NCBI RefSeq assembly: GCF_000711955.1
Contig: NZ_JONR01000006.1
Coordinates: 186,001 to 250,000 of the forward strand
Source of the DNA: Nevskia soli DSM 19509
GTDB lineage: Bacteria; Pseudomonadota; Gammaproteobacteria; Nevskiales; Nevskiaceae
Length of the DNA: 64,000 bases
Direction of reading: 5' to 3'
The notes below the pieces were generated by a model. That model did not search any database, was not told the origin of the DNA, and saw only the letters and a program-made list of their open reading frames with translations. Shown here in pieces: positions 63,191 to 64,000 of the stretch. Each line of letters begins with the position of its first letter. Positions within the stretch are counted from its first letter, which is position 1. The position numbers and the translations under genes are program-made.

Positions 63191-63496
63191 ATGGTCGACG
63201 ATGTGACACAGAGGGTATTGCGGGATCCCGCATTCAAGGAGCTGGAGCAGAAGCGCAACAAGCTGGGCTGGACCTTGAGCGCCATTACTTTGGTTATCTA
63301 CTACGGTTTCATTCTCGTCGTGGCCTTTTCCCCGAGCACCCTGGCGACGCCGCTGGGCGGCATGACCATGACGCTGGGCCTGCCGGTCGGCGTGGGCATC
63401 ATTCTCGCCTCGATCCTGATGACCGGCATCTATGTGCGGCGCGCCAACTCGGTGTTCGACGCCCTGGTCGCGAAGATCAAGGAGAACGCCAAGTGA
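63191..63496 (+). CDS. DUF485 membrane protein of the acetate permease operon
   Basis: The 101-aa product has two membrane segments and the typical start DPAFKELEQKRNKLGW. DUF485 genes almost always precede actP and the two form one operon. The ATG at 63191 has CCGGAGG upstream. The stop overlaps the actP GTG by 4 bp (GTGA). Confidence 0.93.
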   Translation: MVDDVTQRVLRDPAFKELEQKRNKLGWTLSAITLVIYYGFILVVAFSPSTLATPLGGMTMTLGLPVGVGIILASILMTGIYVRRANSVFDALVAKIKENAK

Positions 63497-64000
63497 GCCG
63501 CATCCGCACTGCGCTGATCGCATTGTTCGGCCTGTTGGCTGGCCTGATCGCTCCCGCGGCACTTGCGGCCGGCGCGATCGAGGGCGAGTTGCAGAAACGC
63601 CCGGTGAATGTCACCGCCATCGCCATGTTCGTCGGCTTCGTGGCGCTGACGCTGGGCATCACCTACTGGGCGGCGCGGCGCACCAGTTCGCGCCACACCT
63701 TCTACGCCGCCGGCGGCAACATCACCGGCCTGCAGAACGGCCTGGCCATCGCCGGCGATTACATGTCGGCGGCCTCGTTCCTGGGCATCTCGGCCCTGGT
63801 CTACGGCTCGGGCTTCGACGGCCTGCTCTACTCGATCGGCTTCCTGGTGGGCTGGCCGATCATCATGTTCCTGATCGCCGAGCGCCTGCGCAACCTGGGG
63901 CGCTACACCTTCGCCGACGTGGTTTCATTCCGCCTCGGGCAGAAGCCGATCCGCATCCTCGCCGCCTGCGGCACGCTGGTGACGGTGGCGTTCTACCTGA
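63493..64000 (+). CDS. actP: Cation/acetate symporter ActP, N-terminal part (cut by window edge)
   Basis: About 169 residues are present. A signal-like segment (LIALFGLLAGLIAPAALAAG) is followed by the SSS-family opening: FVGFVALTLGITYWAARRT, FYAAGGNITGLQNGLAIAGD (a family signature), YMSAASFLGISALVY and YTFADVVSFRLGQKPIRIL. It imports acetate with sodium or protons. The start is GTG at 63493, coupled to the DUF485 stop. Confidence 0.93.
   Translation, partial: MSRIRTALIALFGLLAGLIAPAALAAGAIEGELQKRPVNVTAIAMFVGFVALTLGITYWAARRTSSRHTFYAAGGNITGLQNGLAIAGDYMSAASFLGISALVYGSGFDGLLYSIGFLVGWPIIMFLIAERLRNLGRYTFADVVSFRLGQKPIRILAACGTLVTVAFYL

Overview
This window reads as a chromosomal segment of a GC-rich gammaproteobacterium. 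The evidence is the complete S10-spc-alpha ribosomal superoperon in gammaproteobacterial order, together with HrpB, RlmJ, a YheS-type ABC-F protein, TesB, an OpgD-like protein and a TPP-controlled thiC. The gene set would suit a Nevskiales/Xanthomonadales-like lineage, but that is inference and not proven by the sequence. No phage, integrative element or CRISPR array is visible.

Region 1 (1-15,040, minus strand) is the translation island. From the right it holds tRNA-Tyr, tRNA-Gly, tRNA-Thr and tuf behind one strong promoter, then a separate S10 promoter, then rpsJ-rplCDWB-rpsS-rplV-rpsC-rplP-rpmC-rpsQ, rplNXE-rpsNH-rplFR-rpsE-rpmD-rplO-secY-rpmJ and rpsMKD-rpoA (cut by the window edge). Two points stand out. 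The tRNA-tuf block is of tufB type but sits directly upstream of rpsJ, the usual tufA position. The encoded EF-Tu also lacks the canonical switch I sequence.

Region 2 (15,186-33,360) holds a secreted phosphoesterase lipoprotein and a di-haem periplasmic protein, a fatty-acid desaturase operon under a GbsR/MarR-like regulator with two matching palindromic operators, hrpB carrying an in-frame repeat insertion, a MOSC protein, a Tat-exported OpgD-like protein, a GMC oxidoreductase with a Tat-signal partner, tesB, an alpha/beta hydrolase and an ABC-F ATPase.

Region 3 (33,360-49,870) is more accessory. It contains a DUF559 endonuclease-like gene bracketed by inverted hairpin repeats, a YkgJ-LysR / azoreductase-DoxX-pirin stress cluster, a ferritin-like protein, an SDR, an MBL hydrolase with an MscS channel, an AbrB-Doc toxin-antitoxin pair, a MAPEG protein, CsbD, a 1,173-residue membrane patatin, and a YefM-YoeB pair with a clear operator.

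Region 4 (49,870-64,000) carries TPP-riboswitch-controlled thiC, an ammonium transporter, a NUDIX hydrolase, a PhyH-type dioxygenase, rlmJ, a NarL-type response regulator, an MmyB-type XRE regulator divergent from a DUF2834 gene with a palindromic operator between them, a giant symporter-fused hybrid histidine kinase, and DUF485-actP (cut by the window edge). The kinase, regulator and acetate permease together resemble the CrbS/CrbR (MxtR/ErdR) acetate-response system.

Four families of dispersed palindromic repeats punctuate regions 2-4. They account for most of the longer non-coding stretches.
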